A DNA stretch of 64,000 bases. Origin: Pseudothioglobus sp905182815 (lineage in GTDB: Bacteria > Pseudomonadota > Gammaproteobacteria > PS1 > Pseudothioglobaceae). A program made the position numbers and the translations under genes. Each line of letters begins with the position of its first letter. Within the stretch, counting starts at the first letter, position 1. The notes beneath the pieces were generated by a model. That model had not been told where the DNA came from. It ran no database searches and was given only the letters and a program-made list of their open reading frames with translations. Positions 7,791 through 16,433 of this stretch are shown in pieces. The stretch lies in assembly GCF_048087625.1 (NCBI RefSeq), contig NZ_CP159805.1, positions 930,001-994,000 on the forward strand. The letters are read 5' to 3'.

Positions 7791-8798
7791 ATGAAACAAT
7801 TACTAAAATTGACTGCTGCTTCGTTGTTAGTTGTTGGTGCACTTGGTGTACAAGCTTCTACATTAAGCGACGTTCAAGCTAAAGGCCACGTTTCTTGTGG
7901 CGTATCTAAAGGTCTTGCAGGATTCTCTTCAGCTGACTCTTCAGGTACTTGGACAGGTGTTGACGTTGATGTTTGTCGTGCTGTTGCAGCTGCAACGCTT
8001 GGCGACGCAACTAAAGTTAAATTTGTACCACTAACTGCTAAAGAAAGATTCACTGCACTTCAGTCTGGTGAGATCGATATGTTGTCTAGAAATACTACTT
8101 GGACAATTACTCGTGACGCTTCACTAGGTCTTAACTTTGCCGGTGTTAACTACTATGATGGACAAGGCTTTATGGTTAAGTCTTCTCTAGGTGTTTCTAG
8201 TGCTATGGAATTAGGTGGAGCTGCGATTTGTATTCAAGCAGGTACAACTACTGAATTAAACTTAGCTGACTGGGGTAAAGCAAACGGTATCGATTACAAC
8301 TCTGTTGTTTCAGACACGAATGCTCAAACTCTAAGTAACTATGACGCTGGTCGTTGTGACGTTCTAACAACTGACGCATCTGGATTATATTCAATGCGTG
8401 CTGGTGCGAACGATCCTTCTGAGCACGTTGTACTTCCAGAAATCATTTCTAAAGAGCCTTTAGGCCCTGTTGTTCGTCAAGGTGACGACCAGTGGTTTAA
8501 CATCGTAAGATGGTCTCTTAACGCTATGATCACTGCTGAAGAGATTGGTGTTACTAGTGCTACTGTTGATATGGTTTCTAACAACCCTGAGCGCGAGCGC
8601 TTAATGGGTCGTTCTGGAAGCACTCATGAGTACGTTGGTTTGACTTCAGACTGGACTTACCAGATCATTAAGCAAGTAGGTAACTACTCTGAAAGCTTTG
8701 AGCGCAACATTGGTGTAAATACTCCAATTGGTATTGCTCGTGGTGTTAATGCACTATGGTCACAAGGTGGTATCCTTTATTCACCTCCATTTAGATAA
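7791..8798 (+). CDS. aapJ: General L-amino acid ABC transporter, periplasmic binding protein
   Basis: Solute-binding component of the broad-range amino acid uptake system AapJQMP (PAAT family). 335 residues. The true start is ATG 7791, set by AAGGAG six bases upstream and by a clean signal peptide (MKQLLKLTAASLLVVGALG, cleavage after VQA). The family segments GVSKGLAGFSS, GVDVDVCRAVAAATLGD, VKFVPLTAKERFTALQSGEI and NTTWTITRDASLGLNFAG identify it as AapJ/YhdW type. Base composition is less AT-rich and codons more uniform than neighbours, as expected for a very highly expressed marine binding protein. A strong hairpin terminator follows, before aapQ. Confidence 0.95.
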   Translation: MKQLLKLTAASLLVVGALGVQASTLSDVQAKGHVSCGVSKGLAGFSSADSSGTWTGVDVDVCRAVAAATLGDATKVKFVPLTAKERFTALQSGEIDMLSRNTTWTITRDASLGLNFAGVNYYDGQGFMVKSSLGVSSAMELGGAAICIQAGTTTELNLADWGKANGIDYNSVVSDTNAQTLSNYDAGRCDVLTTDASGLYSMRAGANDPSEHVVLPEIISKEPLGPVVRQGDDQWFNIVRWSLNAMITAEEIGVTSATVDMVSNNPERERLMGRSGSTHEYVGLTSDWTYQIIKQVGNYSESFERNIGVNTPIGIARGVNALWSQGGILYSPPFR

Positions 8799-8820
8799 GC
8801 AATTATCTAGATTGAACTTA

Positions 8821-8859
8821 AACCAGCCTGCTATACTTTAGCAGGCTGGTTTTTTTTTA
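8821..8859 (+). terminator. Strong intrinsic terminator between aapJ and aapQ
   Basis: A 13-base perfect stem (AACCAGCCTGCTA / TAGCAGGCTGGTT) with a 5-base loop TACTT, followed by a run of nine or more T. It is the most stable intergenic hairpin in the window. Lying inside the aap gene set, it probably acts as a partial terminator that leaves aapJ mRNA in excess over the permease genes. Confidence 0.92.
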
Positions 8860-8923
8860 CTTTTTTTATCAATTCAAAGCTCATTTTTTAGTAAAATTTC
8901 TCAATTAATATTTATTGCTCTAT

Positions 8924-10144
8924 ATGAAAAAACTTATTCTCGACTCCCTTGGTAAATCAAAACATAGAGGGTCAAACTTCCGTGATTTACTTTATAACAA
9001 TGAGGCAAGAGCTTTTTTCTTCCAGGTAATTACATTTGTTTTAGTAGTAGGACTCTTTTACACGGCAATAGGAAACCTCTTTCAAAATATTGAAGCGAGA
9101 GGAATACAAACAGGGTTTTCTTTTCTTAATAATAGGGCGGGTTTTGATATCTTACCTTTCCTTGGTAATATTGTAGTTGACTACACCCCAGAATCTTCAA
9201 ATTTAACTGTTTTTTATGTAGGACTTGTAAATACCCTAGTTGTTGCCTTTATTGGCATAATTCTATCTACACTAATTGGGCTGCTAATTGGTATTGCAAG
9301 GCTTTCTAATAACTATCTAATTGCAAAACTTGCAGGGGGCTATATTGAGCTCTTTAGAAATATACCTATTCTGTTACAAATTCTTTTTTGGTACAACCTA
9401 TTTATTAATGTTTTCCCTCACCCTAAACAAAGCTTGGCATTTTTTGATATTGCCTTCTTGAATCAGCGAGGCTTATACCTTCCAAAACCAATTGCCGAAG
9501 ATGGCTTTATATTTGTTGCCTTAGCATTCATTATTGGAATCATTGCTGCTTATCTTATTAAAAAATTTTATAAGAAGAGACATGAGCTCACAGGAACACA
9601 CACCAGTACTTGGATGTACACACTTGGTTTAATAGTCGGCTTACCAGTAATAGTTTACTTTTTAGTCGGCTCACCACTTCAATTTGATTATGCAGTTCTA
9701 GGAAAATTTAATCTGAAAGGCGGCATGGCTGTTGTTCCAGAATTTTTAGCATTAACTTTTGCATTGAGTGTCTACACTGCAACTTATATTGCTGAAGCAA
9801 TAAGATCCGGAATAGAGGCAGTTGACAAAGGCCAAAAAGAGGCTGCTGCTGCAATAGGTTTGTCGCCAGTTCAGTCTCTTAAGCTGATTGTTTTGCCGCA
9901 AGCATTAAGAGTGGCAATTCCACCCACCATCAATCAATACCTAAATTTAACAAAGAACTCTTCATTAGCCACAGTAATTGGCTACCCAGAATTAATGAGT
10001 ACATTTGGAGGCACCGTCCTAAACCAGGTTGGTCAAGCAGTTGAAATTCTAGCTATGGCGATGTTGGTTTATCTTGTAATTTCGCTGTTTATTTCTTTAT
10101 TGCTTAATTATGTCAATAAAAAAATGGAAATCCAAGGAAGATAG
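8924..10144 (+). CDS. aapQ: General L-amino acid ABC transporter, permease AapQ
   Basis: Inner-membrane permease of the Aap system. About 406 residues with an N-terminal membrane helix (FFFQVITFVLVVGLFYTAIG), then the long AapQ/AapM-type periplasmic insertion and a C-terminal BPD_transp_1 core. The EAA loop is visible (EAIRSGIEAVDKGQKEAAAA followed by IGLSPVQ), which contacts the ATPase AapP. I chose ATG 8924; an in-frame TTG at 8915 is possible and neither has a good ribosome binding site. It is followed after 2 bases by aapM. Confidence 0.92.
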   Translation: MKKLILDSLGKSKHRGSNFRDLLYNNEARAFFFQVITFVLVVGLFYTAIGNLFQNIEARGIQTGFSFLNNRAGFDILPFLGNIVVDYTPESSNLTVFYVGLVNTLVVAFIGIILSTLIGLLIGIARLSNNYLIAKLAGGYIELFRNIPILLQILFWYNLFINVFPHPKQSLAFFDIAFLNQRGLYLPKPIAEDGFIFVALAFIIGIIAAYLIKKFYKKRHELTGTHTSTWMYTLGLIVGLPVIVYFLVGSPLQFDYAVLGKFNLKGGMAVVPEFLALTFALSVYTATYIAEAIRSGIEAVDKGQKEAAAAIGLSPVQSLKLIVLPQALRVAIPPTINQYLNLTKNSSLATVIGYPELMSTFGGTVLNQVGQAVEILAMAMLVYLVISLFISLLLNYVNKKMEIQGR

Positions 10145-10146
10145 TT

Positions 10147-11379
10147 ATGTCAGTATTTGATCAACAATCAACCAGGAAGCCACCAATTTCTCAAATTGGG
10201 GCGGTTTTATGGCTTAGGACTAACCTTTTCTCATCTTGGATTAATAGCGCCCTTACACTTGCCTCACTCTATTTGCTATATATCATGATTCCCCCCTTAA
10301 TGGATTGGATGATATTTAATGCAAGTTTTAGCTTTGGCACTGTAAACCTTTTTGGTTTTGATATCAAGTTTAGTGAAGCCATGGCAACAAATCAGAACTG
10401 TGGTCGTGAAGGAGCATGCTGGCCTTATATCTATGAAAAACTATATATGTATACCTATGGCTTCTATCCTCGTACAGAAACATGGAGACCTAATATTGTA
10501 TTTGGATTAACAGCACTTCTTTTTGTTATCGTGCCATTAGTAAAGCACTATAAGCATAAGAATAGAGTTACATTATCGTTAATTATTCTTTATCCAATTG
10601 TTTCATATATTTTAATTGCTGGGATGTTTAATGAGCCAAAACTAGCAGATAGTCCATTAGCCTCAGGTAGTTATTTTGAACAACTAGCTTGGAACATTAA
10701 TGTTATTGGATATGAATTTTTACCAAATGTATCTACTGATCAATGGGGTGGGCTATTATTGACTCTAATTATCGCATCAGTTGGTATCCTTGTTTCATTT
10801 CCAATAGGTGTATTGCTTGCACTTGGAAGGCAGTCAGACCTAAAAGTAATAAAGCTATTTTGCACACTTTTTATTGAATTTATACGTGCAGTTCCTTTAA
10901 TAACGATTCTCTTTATGGCTTCTTTTGTACTTCCATTGTTTTTAGAATCAGGGAACTATTTTGATAAGCTTTTAAGAGCTCTTATAGGTATTGCTTTATT
11001 CCAAGCTGCATATTTTGCAGAGGTTGTAAGAGGAGGGCTTCAAGCTATCCCAAGAGGGCAATATGAAGCTGCTGACGCAATTGGACTAAGCTATTTTCAA
11101 AAAAATCTATTAATTATCTTGCCGCAAGCATTAAAAATCTCAATACCTAATATAGTAGGATCTTCAATATCACTATTTAAAGATACGACACTTGTTCTTA
11201 TAATAGGGCTATTTGATATGCTAGCAATGGTCAACCTAACAAGTAATGATCCTTACTGGCTTGGAAGGGAGACAGAGGGCTTTGTTTTCGTTACAATTGT
11301 TATGTGGGCTATACTATATACCATGTCTCGCTATTCAAGAAAACTAGAGCTACGCTTCAATACTGAAAATACAAATTAA
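10147..11379 (+). CDS. aapM: General L-amino acid ABC transporter, permease AapM
   Basis: Second permease of the Aap system, partner of AapQ. 410 residues with several membrane helices, a large periplasmic insertion containing NQNCGREGACWPYI, which is typical of AapM, and a C-terminal permease domain with the EAA loop (EVVRGGLQAIPRGQYEAADA then IGLSYFQ). It sits 2 bases after aapQ and 14 bases before aapP, so the three are one transcription unit. Confidence 0.93.
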   Translation: MSVFDQQSTRKPPISQIGAVLWLRTNLFSSWINSALTLASLYLLYIMIPPLMDWMIFNASFSFGTVNLFGFDIKFSEAMATNQNCGREGACWPYIYEKLYMYTYGFYPRTETWRPNIVFGLTALLFVIVPLVKHYKHKNRVTLSLIILYPIVSYILIAGMFNEPKLADSPLASGSYFEQLAWNINVIGYEFLPNVSTDQWGGLLLTLIIASVGILVSFPIGVLLALGRQSDLKVIKLFCTLFIEFIRAVPLITILFMASFVLPLFLESGNYFDKLLRALIGIALFQAAYFAEVVRGGLQAIPRGQYEAADAIGLSYFQKNLLIILPQALKISIPNIVGSSISLFKDTTLVLIIGLFDMLAMVNLTSNDPYWLGRETEGFVFVTIVMWAILYTMSRYSRKLELRFNTENTN

Positions 11380-11393
11380 AAAGGCTAACAAAG

Positions 11394-12158
11394 ATGAGTA
11401 CTGACAAAACTAAAACTAAAAAAGAAAACATCATAGAAATATCAAAATTAAATAAGTGGTATGGTGACTTCCATGCACTAAAAAATATTGATTTAAATGT
11501 AAAAGAAGGTGAAATAATAGTGGTATGTGGCCCATCAGGCAGTGGGAAGTCAACACTAATAAGATGTGTGAACTTTCTTGAAAAATTTCAAGAAGGAAGC
11601 ATCCTGGTCTCAGGAACTGAGCTTACTGATGATGCGCAAAAAATTAGAAAAATTAGAAGTGAAGTGGCAATGGTGTTTCAGCACTTCAATCTATTCCCAC
11701 ACTTAACAATTGTTGATAACCTAACACTTGCACCAATATGGGTCCACAATGAAACAAAGCAAGAGGCGAGAGATAAAGCGCTTAAATTACTGGATCGAGT
11801 AGGGATAAGGGACCAAGCTGAAAAGTATCCAAATCAACTTAGTGGTGGACAGCAACAGCGTGTTGCTATTGCAAGGTCTTTATGCACTTCACCAAAAATA
11901 ATGCTATTTGATGAGCCAACATCGGCTCTAGATCCGGAAATGATCTCTGAAGTCTTAGACGTAATGGTTGAACTAGCTAAAGAGGGCATTACTATGATCT
12001 GTGTAACCCATGAAATGGGCTTTGCACGCAAAGTTGCAAATAGAATTATCTTTATGGATGATGGTCAAATAGTCGAAGAAAACGATCCTGAAAACTTCTT
12101 TAATAATGCAGAATCTGATAGATTACAGCTATTTTTAGATCAAATACTAACTCATTAA
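11394..12158 (+). CDS. aapP: General L-amino acid ABC transporter, ATP-binding protein
   Basis: ATPase energising amino acid uptake by AapQM. 254 residues with all ABC motifs in order: Walker A GPSGSGKST, Q-loop VFQHFNLFPH, signature LSGGQQQR, Walker B IMLFDEPTSALDPE, and the H-loop TH in ICVTHEMGFA. The closest family is GlnQ/HisP of polar amino acid systems. Last gene of the aap cluster; no obvious hairpin terminator follows in the 129 bases before the next gene. Confidence 0.95.
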   Translation: MSTDKTKTKKENIIEISKLNKWYGDFHALKNIDLNVKEGEIIVVCGPSGSGKSTLIRCVNFLEKFQEGSILVSGTELTDDAQKIRKIRSEVAMVFQHFNLFPHLTIVDNLTLAPIWVHNETKQEARDKALKLLDRVGIRDQAEKYPNQLSGGQQQRVAIARSLCTSPKIMLFDEPTSALDPEMISEVLDVMVELAKEGITMICVTHEMGFARKVANRIIFMDDGQIVEENDPENFFNNAESDRLQLFLDQILTH

Positions 12159-12287
12159 TATTAGAATTAAAAGGCTAGTTAACAGATTTAATGAGCCCTA
12201 ATTAAGAATAAAGCAACACACGCGCAACCTTCTAGTTATATAATTCGACTAAGAAGACTATTAATTAACTAACTTACTAATTGATAA

Positions 12288-12686
12288 ATGTTTGGTTTCC
12301 TAAAAAAAGAACAATTGCCCGAGGCCTCAGAAATTACGCAAACTGTGGACTGGACTAAGGATATAAAGAGAAACAAAAAAATTGGTGAGGAGGTTGAGCA
12401 ATTATCGTTTTTATATAGCTCTGAAAGCAATAATGAGATAATAGGGACTAAGAAGGGACTAAGTAGGGACCATCTGCAAATTCTAAAAAAATGTAAAATA
12501 GAAAGCAGTGCATTAGACTTGATGAAAATATTAAAGAGATCAAATAAATCAAAGTTTAAAACAGCAATCATTAATCCACTTCTTGATCAAAACTTCCTAG
12601 AACTAACAATTCCAGATAGTCCTAAAAGTCCTAGTCAAAAATACAGACTTACAGGTAAGTTTGTTAAAAAAAGAACAAAGGAATAA
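12288..12686 (+). CDS. Small protein with C-terminal winged-helix module like that of Fic/AlbA-type proteins
   Basis: 132 residues, no signal peptide or membrane segment. The N-terminal half is lysine/glutamate-rich and unrecognised. Residues about 63-128 resemble the winged-helix tail found at the end of many Fic-family and AlbA/RecG-like ATP-binding-domain proteins: LQILKKCK, SKFKTAIINPLLDQNFLEL, then TIPDSPKSPSQKYRLT. The catalytic parent domain is missing, so this is either a free-standing DNA- or protein-binding module or a relic. It stands alone between aapP and an EamA gene with spacers on both sides, and has no clear ribosome binding site, so translation is not assured. Confidence 0.55.
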   Translation: MFGFLKKEQLPEASEITQTVDWTKDIKRNKKIGEEVEQLSFLYSSESNNEIIGTKKGLSRDHLQILKKCKIESSALDLMKILKRSNKSKFKTAIINPLLDQNFLELTIPDSPKSPSQKYRLTGKFVKKRTKE

Positions 12687-13065
12687 TAGATTTTCAACCT
12701 TTTGAGTAGCCTGGTTACTTAATTTGCGATATTTTTACCCCCTAATCCCATACCTTCTATATTATAGACTTTCACTATTTTTCTAGATAAGTTACTGTAT
12801 AAGTGATAGATATGCCGTATATGGGCAAATTTCGAGTCCAGTATATAACTCTTTGATTTTTATATGTTTAATTCAATATTTACCATTATTTAGTCATTTT
12901 TCCTAACTTAAGTTCCATTTAACTTCGTATAATTTATATTATGTTAAATAACTAATATTAAACATAAATTACCCTAAATAGAGTTACTGTGGATAATAAC
13001 AATCTTAGTCCCCCTGCTATTTCAGGTTTTTCACATTTTTTTTTCTTGGTCCCTTTATCTTTGAT
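12687..13065. other. Intergenic region of 379 bases
   Basis: AT-rich, with stops in all frames and no tRNA-like fold that I can see. It contains a TATAAT hexamer at 12928-12933 flanked by an inverted repeat (ATTTAAC at 12917-12923, GTTAAAT at 12943-12949), possibly the promoter/operator of the following EamA gene, although that would leave a leader of about 125 bases. Otherwise I see nothing. Confidence 0.5.
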
Positions 13066-13935
13066 ATGTCCGTAAACAAAAGAAATTATTCACTTTTAGG
13101 ATTACTCGTGCTAATGTGGGGATCATCATTTCTTCTAATTGATCGCTCACTAGTATTTTTTTCTCCTGAGCAAGTCGTTGGCTATAGATTATTTATTGGT
13201 GCGATTACTATGATGTTAGTTGCCTTTTTTTATGGAAAGAAATTTCCTAGATCTATTACGCCTTGGCTTCATTTTATTGTTTATGCTGTAATTGGTAATA
13301 TTTTGCCTTACCTTCTAATTGCTAAGGGACAAGTAACAATTACTTCTGGGATGGCTGGATTGTTGATGGCTATAATGCCGTTAGTTACACTTGTTCTTGC
13401 GCATTTCTTTCTACCTAACGATAAACTAAATAGATATAAGGCATTTGGATTTGTTATTGGAATATCTGGTGTGTTATTTATATTAAGTCCTTCACTTAGA
13501 GATGGCTCTAATACATTGATTGGAATCTTACTAGTATTATCTGCTGCATGTGCATATGGAGTTAATACTATAATTGCTTCTCGGCTTCCCTCTTATGACC
13601 CTATTGTATCCAGTGCATGTGTATTATTAATTGCTAGCACGCTTTCATTTTTCATATGGCCAGGTGTATTTTTTATTGATTTTTCTGGTGTTCCATTATT
13701 GAGTGGTGCCAGTCTTATTCTTCTTGGAATACTACCCACTGGTCTTGCAGCTCTCGTTTATTTTATTATTATCAACTCTGCTGGTGCAACATTTCTTTCT
13801 AATATTAATTATTTAATCCCTGTTGTTGCTTTTTTCCTTGGAGCATTGCTACTTGGTGAAGATATTCTTTTAAGTAATTTATTGGCATTAGTTCTAATTA
13901 TCTCTGGAATTTTTGTATCAAGATTTAAATCTTAA
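13066..13935 (+). CDS. EamA/DMT-family transporter
   Basis: 289-residue inner-membrane protein with about ten hydrophobic helices in two EamA repeats (LLGLLVLMWGSSFLLIDRSL at the start of repeat 1; ILLVLSAACAYGVNTIIASR at the start of repeat 2). DMT-family exporters move amino acids, nucleosides or other metabolites; the substrate cannot be read from the sequence. It is monocistronic, with 172 bases to nrdA. Membrane topology and the conserved E-x-x-x-G-Y region (EQVVGYRLF) support the assignment. Confidence 0.85.
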   Translation: MSVNKRNYSLLGLLVLMWGSSFLLIDRSLVFFSPEQVVGYRLFIGAITMMLVAFFYGKKFPRSITPWLHFIVYAVIGNILPYLLIAKGQVTITSGMAGLLMAIMPLVTLVLAHFFLPNDKLNRYKAFGFVIGISGVLFILSPSLRDGSNTLIGILLVLSAACAYGVNTIIASRLPSYDPIVSSACVLLIASTLSFFIWPGVFFIDFSGVPLLSGASLILLGILPTGLAALVYFIIINSAGATFLSNINYLIPVVAFFLGALLLGEDILLSNLLALVLIISGIFVSRFKS

Positions 13936-14042
13936 TATTTATTTTTTTTATTATTTTATAGTGAAATTTCTCCCTTTCTTTCAATTACTTAGCCCTTTTT
14001 TATCCTAAATCCATTTAATAATCTTATATCTATATTATTTAT

Positions 14043-14058
14043 ATTCTATATTTAGTGT
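14043..14058 (+). promoter_or_regulatory. NrdR-box-like site 1 upstream of nrdA
   Basis: ATTCTATATTTAGTGT compared with the NrdR consensus ACACWATATATWGTGT: the central CTATAT-TAGTGT matches with three mismatches in 16. NrdR represses ribonucleotide reductase genes when dATP is high. Confidence 0.6.
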
Positions 14059-14074
14059 ATATTTATCTCCGTAA

Positions 14075-14090
14075 GCACTAAATGTAGTAC
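14075..14090 (+). promoter_or_regulatory. NrdR-box-like site 2 upstream of nrdA
   Basis: GCACTAAATGTAGTAC, weaker (11 of 16 to consensus) but keeping the CTA...TAG dyad. It begins exactly 16 bases after site 1 ends, so centres are 32 bases apart, about three helical turns, which is the paired spacing NrdR uses. Spacing and position just before nrdA raise confidence in both sites. Confidence 0.55.
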
Positions 14091-14108
14091 ATCTTTCAGG
14101 AGTAGGGT

Positions 14109-16424
14109 TTGAGTCAAGAAATACAGGCTGTAAAAGACAATGCAGTCGATCAAGAAATATTAGTTACTAAAAGAGACGGCTCAAAAGAGTCAATTGACCT
14201 TGAAAAAATCCACCGTGTTGTTCATTGGGCATCTCAAGACCTCGATAATATTTCTGTTTCACAAGTTGAAATTAATGCTCAATTAGCCTTTTTTGATGGT
14301 ATCCGTACTGAAGATATCCATGAAACAATTATTAAATCTGCAGCAGACTTAATCTCTACTGACGTTCCTGATTATCAATATTTAGCTGCTCGATTAGCAA
14401 TTTTTCATTTGAGAAAAAAGGCTTACAAATCTTTTACGCCTCCCTCTCTAATTGATCATGTTACAAAACTGACTAAATTAGGTATATACGATAAAGATAT
14501 TCTCGATAAATATAACGTGTCTGAATTTGAAGAGTTTAATAATTATATTGATCACTGGCGTGATATGAAGTTTTCTTATGCTGCTGTTAAGCAATTAGAA
14601 GGTAAATATTTAGTTCAAAATCGAGTGACTGGTGATATTCATGAATCACCGCAAATGTTATACATGCTCGTTGGAATGTGCTTATTCCAAGAGTATAAAG
14701 GTAAAGCAAGAATTGATATTGTAAAGCGCTTTTATGATGCCTCATCTAACTTTAAAATTTCTCTTCCTACGCCGATTATGGCTGGTGTTAGAACTCCAAC
14801 GCGTCAATTTTCATCTTGCGTTTTAATTGAAACTGATGATGATTTAGACTCAATTAGTGCTGCGTCTGGTGCAATTGTTAAATACGTTTCTCAGCGTGCT
14901 GGAATTGGAATAAATGCTGGAAAAATTAGAGCTATTGGAAGTCCAATTAGAGGCGGGGAAGCAACTCATACTGGATGTATACCTTTCTTTAAACACTTCC
15001 ATACTGCTGTTAAATCCTGCTCCCAAGGTGGTGTTAGAGGTGGTGCCGCAACTTTATTTTATCCACTATGGCACCTTGAAGTTGAAAGCCTATTAGTGCT
15101 TAAAAATAACACTGGTACCGATGAAAACAGAATTAGGCATCTTGATTATGGTGTTCAATTTAATGGATTAATGTATGAGCGCTTTTTAAAAGACTCTGAT
15201 ATCACACTATTCTCACCAAATGATGTTCCTGGTTTATATGACTCTTTTTTTGCTGATCAGAAAAAATTTAAAAAACTCTATGAGAAATACGAGAGTGATG
15301 ATTCAATCCGAAAGGAGACCATTAAAGCGCGTGACTTATTTGCAATGTTCATGAAAGAAAGGGCAAATACTGGTCGCATTTACCTTCAAAATGTTGATCA
15401 TTGTAATACTCATGGTGCTTTTAACCCAGAGTATGCTCCAATCAGACAATCGAACCTTTGTATGGAGATCACGCTTCCAACGAAGCCCCTGTTTTCAGTC
15501 CAAGATGAAAAAGGTGAGGTTGCACTTTGTACTCTTTCTGCAGTTAATCTAGGCGCATTAGATAGCCTTGATGAGCTTGAAGACATTACTGAAATTATTG
15601 TCCGCTCTTTAGATTCATTACTAGATTATCAGGACTATCCTCTCAAATCAGCTGAGATTGCTAGTAACAACCGACGTACACTTGGTATTGGAGTAACAAA
15701 CTTAGCGTATTACTTGGCTAAAAATGATGCCAAATATTCAGATGGTTCAGGAAATGACTTAATTCATAAGACCTTTGAAGCACTGCAATACTACTCTTTA
15801 AAAGCTTCAAATAAGCTTGCAGAAGAACTTGGTCCCTGCCCTCTTTTTTCTGAAACTCAATACGCAAAAGGCATAATGCCCATTGATAGTTACAAAAAAG
15901 ATATTGATGCATTTTGCTCCACAAAGCTAGAGTTAGATTGGGATACACTTAGAAAAAATATTAAATCTAAAGGTATAAGAAACTCAACTCTAACAGCATT
16001 AATGCCTTGTGAAAGTTCTTCTCAAATCTCGAATTCAACGAACGGAATTGAGCCTCCTAGAGGCTTTATATCAGTAAAACAATCAAAAGATGGAATATTA
16101 AAACAAGTTGTTCCTGAATATGAAAAACTTCATAAAAAATATGAGCTTCTTTGGGATATAAAGGATAACGAAGGTTATCTTCAGTTATGTGCGATTATGC
16201 AAAAATTCGTGGATCAATCAATCTCAACAAATACCCATTATGACCCTTCTCAATTCGAAGGAAGTAGAGTTCCTATGAAGTTATTTTTAATGGACTTACT
16301 TAAAGCTTATAAGTATGGAATTAAAACGCTTTATTACCATACGACAAGAGATGGCTCTGGTGATGACCAAAATAACACTAAACAAGGAGATGATGATTGT
16401 GAAGATGGTGTTTGCAAACTCTAA
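14109..16424 (+). CDS. nrdA: Ribonucleoside-diphosphate reductase class Ia, alpha subunit
   Basis: Catalytic subunit reducing ribonucleoside diphosphates to deoxyribonucleotides, with an N-terminal ATP-cone (TKRDGSKESIDLEKIHRVV) for allosteric activity control. 771 residues, very close to E. coli NrdA. Active-site cysteines are visible in SSCVLIE, SNLCMEI and ALCTLSA, and the C-terminal shuttle pair in CEDGVC. Start is TTG 14109, supported by AGGAG at 14098-14102 six bases upstream and by alignment. It is followed 9 bases later by nrdB. Two NrdR-box-like sites precede it. Confidence 0.97.
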   Translation: MSQEIQAVKDNAVDQEILVTKRDGSKESIDLEKIHRVVHWASQDLDNISVSQVEINAQLAFFDGIRTEDIHETIIKSAADLISTDVPDYQYLAARLAIFHLRKKAYKSFTPPSLIDHVTKLTKLGIYDKDILDKYNVSEFEEFNNYIDHWRDMKFSYAAVKQLEGKYLVQNRVTGDIHESPQMLYMLVGMCLFQEYKGKARIDIVKRFYDASSNFKISLPTPIMAGVRTPTRQFSSCVLIETDDDLDSISAASGAIVKYVSQRAGIGINAGKIRAIGSPIRGGEATHTGCIPFFKHFHTAVKSCSQGGVRGGAATLFYPLWHLEVESLLVLKNNTGTDENRIRHLDYGVQFNGLMYERFLKDSDITLFSPNDVPGLYDSFFADQKKFKKLYEKYESDDSIRKETIKARDLFAMFMKERANTGRIYLQNVDHCNTHGAFNPEYAPIRQSNLCMEITLPTKPLFSVQDEKGEVALCTLSAVNLGALDSLDELEDITEIIVRSLDSLLDYQDYPLKSAEIASNNRRTLGIGVTNLAYYLAKNDAKYSDGSGNDLIHKTFEALQYYSLKASNKLAEELGPCPLFSETQYAKGIMPIDSYKKDIDAFCSTKLELDWDTLRKNIKSKGIRNSTLTALMPCESSSQISNSTNGIEPPRGFISVKQSKDGILKQVVPEYEKLHKKYELLWDIKDNEGYLQLCAIMQKFVDQSISTNTHYDPSQFEGSRVPMKLFLMDLLKAYKYGIKTLYYHTTRDGSGDDQNNTKQGDDDCEDGVCKL

Positions 16425-16433
16425 AATATAATT

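Noticed and set aside
12919..12931. TTAACTTCGTATA, 12 of 13 bases identical to a loxP arm
   Set aside because: The opposite arm does not match (few of 13), no recombinase gene is nearby, and one such half-site match is plausible by chance in 64 kb. Better read as a TATAAT-containing promoter-like stretch.
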